Positions 48,101 to 58,122 of a stretch of DNA of 64,000 nt are shown here, piece by piece (position 1 is the stretch's first letter; each line of letters opens with the position of its first letter). The stretch is from Aulostomus chinensis. Its lineage: Eukaryota > Chordata > Actinopteri > Syngnathiformes > Aulostomidae. Under the pieces are notes generated by a model that had not been told where the DNA came from, made no database searches, and worked only from the letters and a program-made list of their open reading frames with translations. The DNA is taken from NCBI GenBank assembly GCA_037954235.1, contig JBBMOA010000012.1, positions 2,598,501 to 2,662,500 on the forward strand, in the 5' to 3' direction. Made by a program: the position numbers and the translations under genes.

Positions 48101-49173
48101 GGATAGAAATCAGTCATTTTACGGAATAATTGGAAGATAAATGACTGCATAAATGAAGCCTTGGTAGCAAGTTTTTGTACTTAAACTCTGGTTTTCATTT
48201 ATGGATTTTTTTAATTTTTTTTTTCTGCTGCTTTTTTGACCCCAACAAACTGTGGCCACACACAAACTGGAGTTTCAAGATGTCAAATTACATGGGCTAC
48301 ATGGTGGCAGTGATGACTAAAAGGAATAAATTCCAGCCTCCAGCTGAGTTGGAGACCTTCACAAACGAGGGAGGAAGCTGTCACATGAAGCAAAGATGTC
48401 TGCAGAACACATTAAACGTATTAAATGGAGCGCTTGGCAATATTTATTCAAGTCTTTTTCTTGAAAAACACTTCCAACATGTGGAAAACGGACACGTTTT
48501 CCTCCCCCTCTGGAGGGATCCGCTAGAACACGGCATTAACACGTTATAAAACAGGTACGGTTCAATAGAGCGGCGAGGGCTGACATTGTTGACAAGCTAA
48601 CGGGGCTGCGAATATTCTATAGACATTCAACTCAGCTCGTTTCTCAAGTTGTGGTTTGTTTTCTATAGACACTTAAATCAACTCATGACAACATTTTTCT
48701 CAGGAGAAGAAGAAAAAAACCCAAAACACACACACACCTGCAGCCAGCAGCTGTCATGCGAACGCTGTGTTGTTGATTCTGTCTTCAGTACCATAGAAAC
48801 TACCTGTCCCGAGCTGGTGGGAGTGTCGGTGCTGGACGCTGCCTTTGAGCAGTGCTTTCACAGTTCCCTCATCGTGCAGAGTGAGTAATGTCTCTCCAGA
48901 GCTGCTTAGCATGAATGTATTTGCCTTGTTATCATATACACTGGAGCTGTGTCCCAAAAGCTTCCACGTGCCAAGAAAGTGACCCCACGGCACTTCAAAA
49001 CATTTATCAGTGCAAATGGTTCCTCTCAAGACTCCCACCACTTCAAACACCCGCCGGCTGGCAGACGGACAAAAGAGGTCGGAATAATGAAGACGGTCCT
49101 GTCCTGCCAGAGATCGCTGTCGAAGCGTTTAGCTGGGGCTCCCAGCCCTTCATGTTGCTGCGCTTCCATGTGG

Positions 49174-49206
<33 letters not shown>

Positions 49207-52200
49207 ATCCTAACCAAATGAAGTTGCCTTTGTAGTTTGAGAGTAAATCTGCTGCCAGTCGCTGCCTTTTAAGTCAAACTTAAAAGAAAATAAGAGCACT
49301 TGCAGGTCAAGGTGATTTTTTTTTTTTTACTCTGAAAACCTCTGTTTTTTGAAAAAACACACACACACACACACACACATCTTGGGCGCTCAGACCCATG
49401 CTAGTTAGCTTAGCACAGTGAATGGTAGCGAATGGTAAGTGTTAGCATGGCTCTGTCAAGTCTTGAAATTCACTTTTCTCCAAAGCGGTTGATATCTGCA
49501 TCAACATGACGTGTGAAGCATTTAACAAGGAATCGTTTTAAATGAGGGGACGGCGCGCGTTGGAATCAGAGACTACAAAGCTCGCAGTGAGGACCGAACC
49601 GGGCCCACACTCCATCTGGTACACTTGGACATGACAACTGTGTTATTTCTTTCCTGGATCCATGGGGGGGGGGGGGGGGTCTGGAGGGTTTAAGAGGCTA
49701 AAAAGTCTTGATGTAAATGCAAATTTGGCGTGAAAATGGAGCGATGTGATGGTTTTAAGTTTTAATTCTGGACTGAAAAGCAGGAATTCAGCTGCAATCT
49801 GTGAGCTTTGCTGTGTGAACATTTGTTTGACAGGGAGGAGGAGCCCAGACAGGAGCTGCAAAATTCTGCCAAAAGAAGCTAAAATCGTAGCTGGGACTGT
49901 GTTCCTGCCATGCAAATCTGGAGTATTTGTACTGCATCTGGTACCCGTAGAGTCACTCTGTCGTTTGCCTCCGTTTGGCTCAGCAGGTGAGGATGATGAT
50001 GATGTTGATGAAGGTGTCTGAACTCTGGATCACACCAAATAACCACAAGAGGCCCGAGAGTACGAGTCTGCTCCCTTTCAACTGAGCAGCTCTGAGGTTG
50101 TTTAGGAGTGAATTTTATTCCCAACCGACCACAAAAAAAAAGTTTCCAAAAAAAAAAAGTGTGCATTTTAATAGACACAAAGGAGACGGATGTAGAGAGC
50201 CGGCACCGCCGCTCGAGCTCGGCGATCCAACCAAAAGAAGTGAAATGAGAGCAAAACCACAGTCTCAACCGATGCTCGCGATCAGCTTCTCCTTTATGTG
50301 TCCGACGTGGTTCGGCTCGCAAAGACGGTAAATCGGCGCCGACGTCGATCACAGCAAGATGAAGTTACAGGAAACCTCCAAACCTCCAAAACCTCTGTGG
50401 TCATGAGATACTTAGAAGCTGAATGAGGATTCATGCAAACAACTTTTAATTCAGGCTTTTATCATCTGAAAATGTTCTTACTTTACTTGTTTGGAGAAAC
50501 TTGGAGGTGCATTTAGTTCTAAACATCAGACCCACCAGTAAACACCAGACCGGTGGATGGTGGAGGTTCAGGTCTACATCAGATCCACCAGTAAACACCA
50601 GACCGGTGGATGGTGGAGGTTCAGGTCTACATCGGATCCTCCAGTAAACACCAGACCGGTGGATGGTGGAGGTTCAGGTCTACATCAGACCCACCAGTAA
50701 ACACCAGACCGGTGGATGGTGGAGGTTCAGGTCTACATCAGATCCACCAGTAAACACCAGACCGGTGGATGGTGGAGGTTCAGGTCTACATCGGATCCTC
50801 CAGTAAACACCAGACCGGTGGATGGTGGAGGTTCAGGTCTACATCAGATCCACCAGTAAACACCAGACCGGTGGATGGTGGAGGTTCAGTTCTACATCAG
50901 ATCCACCAGTAAACACCAGACTGGTGGATGGTGGAGGTTCAGTTCTACATCAGATCCACCAGTAAACACCAGACCGGTGGATGGTGGAGGTTCAGTTCTA
51001 CATCAGATCCACCAGTAAACACCAGACCGGTGGATGGTGGAGGTTCAGTTCTACATCAGATCCACCAGTAAACACCAGACCGGTGGATGGTGGAGGTTCA
51101 GTTCTACATCAGATCCACCAGTAAACACCAGACCGGTGGATGGTGGAGGTTCAGTTCTACATCAGATCCACCAGTAAACACCAGACCGGTGGATGGTGGA
51201 GGTTCAGTTCTACATCAGATCCACCAGTAAACACCAGACCGGTGGATGGTGGAGGTTCAGTTCTACATCAGATCCACCAGTAAACACCAGACCGGTGGAT
51301 GGTGGAGGTTCAGTTCTACATCAGATCCACCAGTAAACACCAGACCGGTGGATGGTGGAGGTTCAGTTCTACATCAGATCCACCAGTAAACACCAGACCG
51401 GTGGATGGTGGAGGTTCAGGTCTACATCAGATCCACCAGTAAACACCAGACTGGTGGATGTTGGAGTGGTGGAGTCTTAAAAACCTGGGTTGCTAACAAG
51501 AGTCTAGAGGAGCCTACAGAGGTCATGGAGGTCACTAAAGGTCATCAGGGGGAAACACAAGAAGCCTGTAGCTTAGTGGTGGTGACCTTGAAGTCATGTG
51601 ACCCTGGTGTAGCTCCTTCATAGGCTAATGTTAGCTTAGCACTGCTAACGTAGCACCCAGGCTTCCAGCATCATCAGAGGGTTCATTAGTGAAGATGATC
51701 TTGATGAACTGAACCTGGAAGATCATCAACTTTTGTTCACCAGAGCTGATTTACTGGTGAACAAAAGTTGATGATGTGATGAGGTGTCCATTGGTTTTTG
51801 TTTCAAATGAAGTGTAGACAGAGACACAACCCAGTGTCCACAGTCGAGAGCTGAGATTTCCTGAAGGTTTCTGAGCTGCATTTCTGTTCAAGTATCAGAG
51901 AGATTATCATGGAAACATCTGAAGAAGCCGGCAGGACAATCGTCGACCCCACAGGGTTAAATATTATTAGATCACCTTCCTCACCAAGAACAAACGACAT
52001 CAAAATCAGAGAATCCAAATAACTACAGACGTGCCTGGAGTTCACCAGAGGGATAATCCTTAGCTGCAGTCCCAGAGCTGCCAAACGCATTGCATATGGC
52101 AACACTGATTTACAGGAATCAATAGTGACCCTTCGTCCCCAATAAGTGTAATGTGGGAGAGAAACTCTTGAACTTTTGATAGCGATGCGGGGTTTTCAGA

Positions 52201-53526
52201 CATTAAAAGAGTCCTGCGGTGAAAAGATTGTTGTGATTTAGCGCCCAGCTTCAATGTGAAACTTGAAACTAATGGATTTAGCATCATGATGACTCGTCAA
52301 AAGCAGCAGGCTGTAAGTGACGCTGGCACTCCATCAAAAGTCCAATTTAACGTAACAGCCTCGGGGCTGATTTTGATGTTGATGTTACTTGGCAGGAAAC
52401 CAACCAGTGTGCCGTTCACTGCAGTCGGTCCATATTCTGAGCTTCCCCATGGACGCGGTGCTGTACTGTTGCAACAATGGAGTCAAGAAGTTACAACTCA
52501 AACGTGTTGTTTCACTTTGAAAATGTGACATTTCATTACAAACTACAATTGCGACCCAGGCTGTCAGATGATTTTATTCCATGTGACCATATGGAGATAT
52601 TTTGCGGTAGTTATAGTTGATTTTGGGGGAAAACATCTTTTCAAACCATTAAAGTTGATCAAATAACACTGGAAAGAGTGAAAGATAATACTTAAAAGCA
52701 CTGCGTACCCTCACTTTGAATCATTTTTATGAGTTTCATATCGCTAGCATCCAACTTTTACAAGCATTACAACAACCTCATGGACTTTACTGGACGATCA
52801 ATCATCTAATATTATAGACGGGTTTCTTGTTTACGACACCAGCGCAGTGCCTGGTTTTTGAGGAGTGGGAACATTGGTTTTATGACTAAAAATCATAGCT
52901 ATTTAGAATCCTGACTGTCTTCCCAGTCTGCACGACAGTCAGCCAGTTCAGACCCCGACCTTTGACCACCAAACTGTTTACAGGCCGTTCTTGAGTCCTG
53001 GTGGACGACTGTTCCAAATTTGAGGAAATTCCCAGAGTGGGATGAACAACCTGCAAACATGTCTCTGGCCCACAGCTGTGGCTGTCATGGAGGATTAAAC
53101 ATAACTACGAGCACCTTTAAATTTCTGTATTTCAATTTTTTAAAAACTTTTTTCTTCCAGGTACTTACCGTTTGTCGTGGGATGGTCCACATCCAGTTTT
53201 TGACTACATCGTCCCAAGCCCTGGATGAGCTGCTGCAGGGGCAATTCAGCCTCGGCACTCGGGTAGCACCTCAGGCCGCTGGAGCACCTTGGGGTGTAGA
53301 CCCCGCAGAGCTCCCCTTCCTGCCTGGCACACACCGGACAGCAGCCGCAGCCCGGCTCCCTCACTATCTCTGCGCATTCCGCTGTCACGTCAGGACAAGC
53401 AGCCAAATGCTCGGCTGTGCAACTCGGGCACCTGAAGATCAAATCCCCAAGTACCATCCCAGGTAGAGCAAAGTACGCAAACAGCAATCCGTGGGTGAAA
53501 TGTATTAGCATTTTAACGTTTCCCAT
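41639..53526 (-). CDS. igfbp2: Insulin-like growth factor-binding protein 2 (four exons)
   Basis: The spliced minus-strand CDS is 53526-53169, 47171-47020, 44218-44078 and 41797-41639 (810 nt, 269 residues; 264 if the second ATG at 53511 is used). It encodes a secreted IGF-I/II-binding protein. Signal peptide to about residue 27; N-terminal IGFBP domain about 31-108 with [10 protein letters not shown] and CGVYTPRC; short linker 109-170; thyroglobulin type-1 domain from [15 protein letters not shown] through [13 protein letters not shown] and CWCVSPYTG. An RGD at 247-249, typical of IGFBP2, could bind integrins. [23 protein letters not shown] and RGDPNC point to IGFBP2 over other members. Human IGFBP2 is longer (about 325 residues), mainly through its linker, and fish forms are compact. 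It is convergent with igfbp5. The a/b paralogue is undetermined. Confidence 0.97.
41798..44077 (-). other. igfbp2: igfbp2 intron 3
   Basis: About 2.3 kb. It contains GT/CA runs at 41911-41928, 42066-42088 and 42714-42733, a C-rich and poly-C stretch at 44032-44044 close to exon 3, and otherwise unique sequence. No gene is recognised. Confidence 0.8.
44078..44218 (-). CDS. igfbp2: igfbp2 exon 3
   Basis: Forty-seven codons, [17 protein letters not shown] to [13 protein letters not shown], with acceptor GGTCGCCTCAG and donor GTGAGT. It starts the thyroglobulin type-1 domain and has phase 0 on both sides. Confidence 0.96.
45085..45141. repeat. CA microsatellite
   Basis: A perfect (CA)n run of about 57 bp in igfbp2 intron 2. 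Confidence 0.95.
45640..45915 (-). repeat. Inverted-repeat element fragment
   Basis: Read on the minus strand: 'tgaagatgtttttccctcctgcgtgacttct.gttcactcca', then 'aataatccaggtcttcttagtcc' in pieces, and 'cagtaatccaccaacac'. These match the interior landmarks of the 59335-59632 family. Terminal repeats are not preserved. Confidence 0.5.
46015..46868. repeat. 19-bp GTTAAC minisatellite, about 43 units
   Basis: The basic unit is GGTTAACGTCCAGGTCAAT, alternating with a CAGT-ending form. A 24-bp variant (GGTTAACGACACATCCAGGC plus GGCT) recurs singly or in short blocks, and a few units near the low-coordinate end carry CAGGTGGGT or CAGGCAGCT. Each unit carries the palindrome GTTAAC; the last few units carry GTTAAT. 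It lies in igfbp2 intron 2. Confidence 0.97.
47020..47171 (-). CDS. igfbp2: igfbp2 exon 2 (linker)
   Basis: The acceptor TTTTACCGCAG precedes AGGTGCACGG, and the split codon G|AG gives Glu. It encodes 51 residues, including [20 protein letters not shown] and a [10 protein letters not shown] segment, ending KVPQ before the donor GTCAGG (weak at +3/+4). The charged helix-like stretch corresponds to the 'RQHRQ.M.K' segment of other IGFBP2 linkers. Confidence 0.93.
49166..49379. repeat. GT and CA microsatellites
   Basis: (GT)n at 49166-49204 and (CA)n at 49357-49379, with a T run at 49318-49328 between them. Confidence 0.9.
49395..49590 (+). repeat. Dispersed repeat, partner of 10820-10990
   Basis: It shares, in order, 'gttagcttagcac', 'gaatggta', 'aagtgttagc', 'tttaaatgaggggacg' and 'gaatcagagac' with 10820-10990. 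The copies have diverged and differ in length in the middle. Confidence 0.5.
50524..51466. repeat. 53-bp minisatellite array, about 18 units
   Basis: The unit begins CAGATCCACCAGTAAACACC and continues 'agaccggtggatggtggaggttcag(g/t)tctacat'. The period is 53 bp (checked at 51004 and 51057). Units 1-6 form two trimers of the order CAGACCC, CAGATCC, CGGATCCTCC. From about 50,845 on, units are nearly identical CAGATCC forms with a G-to-T change giving GTTCAGTTC. The last unit reverts to CAGGTC. It lies in igfbp2 intron 1. Confidence 0.97.
51480..51780 (+). repeat. Core element, copy 3, ending in a long hairpin
   Basis: It shares with 9826-10030 the words GTCATGTGACC, 'gctccttcatagg', 'ttagcttagcac', CCAGGCTTCCAGCATCATCA and 'ttgatgaac.gaacctggaagatcatcaa'. 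Here the core follows the 53-bp array and is not followed by a 43-bp array. It ends with a perfect 22-bp inverted repeat, 51722-51743 and 51754-51775, around the 10-base loop AGCTGATTTA. Confidence 0.75.
53169..53526 (-). CDS. igfbp2: igfbp2 exon 1 coding part
   Basis: 119 codons plus one base, donor GTAAGT immediately 3'. The first ATG (53526) has T at -3 and G at +4. The second (53511) has A at -3 and starts a more typical signal peptide ([18 protein letters not shown]), so it may be the main start. The exon holds the 12 N-terminal cysteines of the IGF-binding domain. Confidence 0.95.
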
Positions 53527-53598
53527 GTAGCCGACGAGTGAATTGAAAATGACCCCTGGAGCAACAGCACGAACCTCATGATCCTCCGCCAGCTACAT
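53505..53598 (-). promoter_or_regulatory. igfbp2: uORFs in the igfbp2 leader
   Basis: Two upstream ATGs are visible if the leader extends this far. The one at 53598 is followed directly by TAG (a start-stop element). The one at 53579 opens a 24-codon frame ending at TAA 53507-53505, out of frame with igfbp2 and spanning both of its candidate start codons (53526 and 53511). Such uORFs usually lower or condition translation of the main frame. Confidence 0.55.
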
Positions 53599-53894
53599 GG
53601 AGGTAAACACCACTGACAGGGTCCTATCTGCTCTCATATTACTGGCTCACTTATCAGAAACAAGAGAGGCCATTGCTCTCATTATCAGCGTTTACATTCT
53701 GGAACTAAACACACATGCAAGTCGAAGTGCATTGCAATATGTGAGCCACCAAATCCCAGAGGGCCTTACAAAGTATTCTCATTGGTAACACATACATGTC
53801 CTTGATCCATATTACTTTCCAATTATTGGAAAGGACTTTAACTGTCCAGTGACCACCAGAGAGACAGAAGGGCATGACTAAGCACCATGCACAC

Positions 53895-53906
53895 ACTTAT
53901 ATAAGT
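53895..53906 (-). promoter_or_regulatory. igfbp2: Possible igfbp2 TATA element
   Basis: The palindrome ACTTATATAAGT lies about 370 bp upstream of the igfbp2 start codon. It contains TATATAAG on either strand. Closer to the ATG no TATA box is visible, and mammalian IGFBP2 is TATA-less, so a dispersed start nearer the ATG is an equal possibility. Confidence 0.25.
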
Positions 53907-55950
53907 ACTATTTAAAGTCCAAGCAAACACAGACCTCAACCTGATCTCACAGAAAAATGTTAATGATCTCGTCTTATTAAATGCTGGTGCAACAATTCTT
54001 AAAAACAGGTGCCAGAACCACGTTAGCAATGCCAATAGAAAGGATCCTTTTGTGGTGGTGGACACACAACATCCATGGTTCAACAATATGACTCGGTATT
54101 ATAGAAAATGTTATTTTTTTAAATTTTCAATATATATGCTTTTTTTTTTTTTTTTTACCTCCCTCCACTATCTCTCCCCCCGGGAGGTTCACTAGGAGGA
54201 AAAGATCCCGCTATTCCTCCAGACTGAGCAGAGGAGGCGCTAGTGCAGTGACCAGGGCACATCCCCTCTATAGACATCCAAACAAACCAGAGGCGACCGG
54301 GGGAGCCGAACCAGCGGCTCCAGCGTTGGTAGGCAACACAACAGATTGCTGAACTCGCTGGGAGAATTAAATTGCTATTCACTGACAACAGCTTCTTGAA
54401 ATTCAGTTGACTGTTGGAAAATGAAGTTTGATGATGAGTCAACATGTTGCACACTACTGGTGACGGGGCTCCTGCCAGGCCGGCCAGCAGGCCAGGAAAG
54501 AGGGATGAGTCAGGCAATGATTTGGGGCACCTTTGTTAGCCTGATGCTCTTGCAGGGCAGGTAGGCAGCGCCTTCCTAAAGATGGTCGGCATCGTCCGAT
54601 GCTGCTTGGTCGAAGTAGGAGAAGCTGCCTGGCTTCGAATTCGTCCCCACAGCTGCCGTGAAGCCAAACATTTTCAAACCCTTCAGGGTCTGGTGCCTGG
54701 TTAATTTACCCGAGGAAGCAGAACCAGGTGGATGCAGTTTATTGTTGAACCCAGGACTCAGAACGACACTGTTAACATCTACATAAAAAGACGCATCAGC
54801 ACTGATAGTTGAAAGTCAGGCCACTTTAGCCGGCTAACGAAACGAGCAAGAATGAACGGATCTGACAAAGGCGGAATCAAACAAGTGGATGAAAACACCA
54901 AAGAGAGGGGACGAGGTGGTGACGGTTGGAGGAACGATGGGACGAGGACAGAGCTGACGAGGACTGATGCAGGGTAGAGACGATGGAAAAGAGGACGGAC
55001 ACACTTGACGGGAACGCAACCAAAACACACAAGACTACAAAAAATGACTGAGTCTTCAAATGCTTCATTCAACTATGGAAATCATAACATACTTATTATT
55101 TCTTTGTGTATTCAGATCATGCGGAATGTCTCAAGGACTTTGCAAGGAAATTCAAGATAATTATAAGGGGAAAAAAATGATATTACTATTTAATATTTAA
55201 CATCCCTCCATTAATGGGAAGAGAAATGTTACAATTATAGGATTTCACTGTCATTCTAAATGAGGAGCATGAATGATGATTGTAGAGTGGCGTATGATGT
55301 AATCATATGTTGAAGCACGTGCGTCGCTAAAGGGGAAACTTCTCGCCAGTTACATGGGAACGATATGCCCTCATCTCTGCCCGACCCTGGGGTGCTCGCG
55401 AGCCTTTCCAGCCCTGCAGCGCAGCTCGGGTGTGATGTCATTGGGTAACGCGCTTGAGCCGAGCTGGTCTGGAGCATGAAGTCATGTCTGTCAGGTCCAT
55501 CTATCCTCACTCTGCCTCACTATGACACTGGGTCCTGGGACGAAAAGAAGGTGGCCTCAGGAGCAACGGAGAGAATAGAAAAGCCTTGTTCAATGTGATG
55601 AGGCACATTAAAAAAATAAACAGAACGCCATGAAATGTTCTATACGTTTAGTTTTTTAACATCTGAGTTACCTTATATATTTATATTTTGGAACTTGTAT
55701 CTACTTTGTGGTAGAGGAAACAAGCTGTGATCATAATACTGACATTATAAACTGGTGTTATGTGTTGAGATAAAACCAGATTAACACCGACACTGACCTT
55801 TCTTGTCCTGTAAAGAGGGGAGGAGCCAGGCTCGTTTCCACTCTGGTGACTGTTTGCTTGTTCACTTTCTCCCATGAAAACCTCCATGATCGCCACTGTG
55901 TGTGTCAAGCTTCTCGTGCTTACTTTTGGTTCCCTGTTTGCCTCCTACTA
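53907..55950. other. Intergenic DNA between igfbp2 and the SINE
   Basis: No gene is recognised. There is a T run at 54130-54147. The stretch 54,155-54,520 has a long open frame on the minus strand and a basic Ser/Arg-rich reading on the plus strand that recalls retroelement leaders, but the match is too weak to call. The rest is unique, with an AT-rich patch near 55,080-55,260. Confidence 0.5.
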
Positions 55951-55957
55951 TGTTCAT

Positions 55958-56318
55958 CCACCCCTCCATCCATCCCTCCATGTTCTCCCTCTTCTCCTGT
56001 TGAGGGTGGTGGGGGTGGAGCCTGTCCCAGCTGCCTTCACCCTGGACAGGTCACCAGTCCATGGCAGGGCCAACACATAGAGACAGACAACCATTGGCTC
56101 TCCCAGCCACGCCTACGGTCAATTTAGAGTCTGGATTAACCTGGTCCCTCTTGATGTCTTTGGACTGTGGAGGAAGCTGGAGTACCAGAGAGAACCCAGC
56201 AGGAACAGGGAGAACATGGAGACTCACCCAGAAAGACCCCGTGCTGCAGCCGGGGCTCCACCCACAACCTTCTTGGTGGGGGGCCACGGTGAGGACCACT
56301 GCTCCACCATGCTGCCTT
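55958..56318 (-). mobile_element. tRNA-like SINE with (GGAT) tail, nearly full length
   Basis: On the minus strand it starts at about 56318 with GGCAGCATGGTGGAGCAGTGG. It continues through 'aagaaggttgtgggtggagcccc', 'tttctgggtgagtctccatgttctccctgttcctg', 'cttcctccacagtccaaagacat', 'aggttaatccagactctaaattgaccgtaggcgtgg', 'ggttgtctgtctctatgtgttggccctg', 'tggcctgtccagggtg'-like words and 'aggctccacccccacc'. It ends in a GGATGGA-type tail at about 55960. This layout (tRNA-like head, conserved body, GGAT tail) is common in fish genomes. The B-box GGTTCGAATCC of the family is degenerate here, so it is an old copy. Confidence 0.75.
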
Positions 56319-56329
56319 CCCACTATGTT

Positions 56330-57490
56330 CTGAAAATGTAAATCTTCCTGCAGATGTCAGAGACGGTGAAGGCTGTACAAGCAAAACCAAGCTAACGGGC
56401 TGTGAGTCAGCTAGCAGGCCATAAGAGCTATCGGTGCAATGTTGCATGCACTTAATCCTCATGGTTCGGCTGTGAAGACCGAAGCGGCCTCGAGGGCGTT
56501 GATATCCCTCCATAACAACCAAGGTTCATTTCCTCGTGTTTAACACTGGGGGTGTCTGAAAAGAATCCAGAATTATGGATACCAAACAAATCTATAAGGA
56601 AACACTTAACGATACTATAACTTTTTTAAGGCTAAATCTTGTTTTACCCCAAATAGAAAACTTAATTTCCATCCACATGTGCCGTTATCATCATAGTTTG
56701 TTTTGTTTTCTATTTCTTCTTTGAGTATCTGTATTATTTATAATGTTCTAAACCATCACATTCCATCATGGAAACAGATGAGAGGAGACCAGGACTGGAG
56801 TTTTCCCCTCTTCGCTGAGACTCATGTCACATTTGCCCGATTCTTCTCTTGTTCCTACCTGAGAAAATATTTTCCACCATGAGAGCAAGGAGAGCACGTA
56901 CGTTCCCTTTACAGTGCTGAAGCCTGTTTGCTCTGTCGCCGCCACTATTATGCCTTCAATTTAGGGGGATGGAAATGTTTTCTTCCTCCAAAAGTCTCCA
57001 CTTGTGAACGCATGATGATTATATTGTGGGTACACGTTGCTCAGCAACTCCTAATGAATGGGCCACTGCTGAACAATGTTGGAACGTTTAATTTTATGCT
57101 TAAGTGTAATGACCTGATAATGTGAGAAATTTTAACGGGCCCTCAGAAAGATCCATCTTTCAAGGAGCCGTTTAGTCGAGACAATAGAAATACCATGCAA
57201 GTGGGATCACATTTTCCAGCCATTTTCCTCGGTCAGGACAATAAAACGGGGATGAGTGAGCAGGAGGCCTGTATTTGGTTGGACTCTGATATCCAGCACC
57301 AAACAGCAGACGCGGGAGGTTGCAGGAATATGGTGAATCGTGAGTGGACTCAATTTAAGCAGCCATTTTCCACCTTCATGGCTCTCAAAGTGCTTTCAGA
57401 GCCTCATTCACCCTCTGGCACACTTCCAGCTCATTTTATGCAGTCGTCCGAAATCCAATGCAACTTTTTGGTTGTTGGTGTCGGCAAAGA
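56330..57490. other. Intergenic DNA
   Basis: No gene, RNA gene or clear repeat was recognised in this stretch. A T-rich patch lies at 56,690-56,760. Short open frames have no supporting features. Confidence 0.45.
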
Positions 57491-57494
57491 TGCT

Positions 57495-58122
57495 AACTTC
57501 CTGCTGGACTATGAAAATACCTCGTCAATGTCTTGCTAACTTCCTATTCATCAGCAAAAAAAACCTTCATCCCTGCCATGCTAACTTCCTGTTGGACAAC
57601 TAATCTAACTCATTCCTGTGTTGCTAGCTTCCTGTTGGACTACAAAACCACCTCCTCCCTGCCATGCTAAATTCTTGTTGGACTACAAAAACACCTCCTC
57701 CCTGCCATGCTAAATTCTTGTTGGACTACAAAAACACCTCCTCCCTGCCATGCTAAATTCTTGTTGGACTACAAAAACACCTCCTCCCTGCCATGCTAAA
57801 TTCTTGTTGGACTACAAAAACACCTCCTCCCTGCCATGCTAAATTCTTGTTGGACTACAAAAACACCTCCTCCCTGCCATGCTAAATTCTTGTTGGACTA
57901 CAAAAACACCTCCTCCCTGCCATGCTAAATTCTTGTTGGACTACAAAAACACCTCCTCCCTGCCATGCTAAATTCTTGTTGGACTACAAAAACACCTCCT
58001 CCCTGCCATGCTAAATTCTTGTTGGACTACAAAAACACCTCCTCCCTGCCATGCTAAATTCTTGTTGGACTACAAAAACACCTCCTCCCTGCCATGCTAA
58101 ATTCTTGTTGGACTACAAAGTC
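57495..58122 (+). repeat. 43-bp minisatellite array, about 14 units, highly homogenised
   Basis: The unit is 'attcttgttggactacaaaa' followed by 'acacctcctccctgccatgctaa' (period 43, checked at 57671 and 57714). The first three or four units are diverged and keep CTTCCTGTTGGAC. From about 57,640 to 58,118 roughly eleven units are essentially identical. It belongs to the same family as 10101-10228 and, inverted, 21085-21985. No core element is obvious next to it. Confidence 0.95.

Larger units (their letters stand above)
47172..53168 (-). other. igfbp2: igfbp2 intron 1 (6.0 kb)
   Basis: It contains GT/CA runs (49166-49204, 49357-49379), a dispersed repeat at 49395-49590, a G run at 49664-49678, the 53-bp array at 50524-51466 and core element copy 3 at 51480-51780. 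The stretch 51,800-53,150 next to exon 1 is mostly unique and is the likeliest place for intronic regulatory sequence. No additional gene is recognised. Confidence 0.75.

Noticed and set aside
54155..54730. Possible LINE or retroelement 5' coding fragment
   Set aside because: The plus strand reads as a basic Arg/Ser-rich peptide with scattered stops that loosely recalls fish LINE leaders, but no endonuclease motif could be identified.
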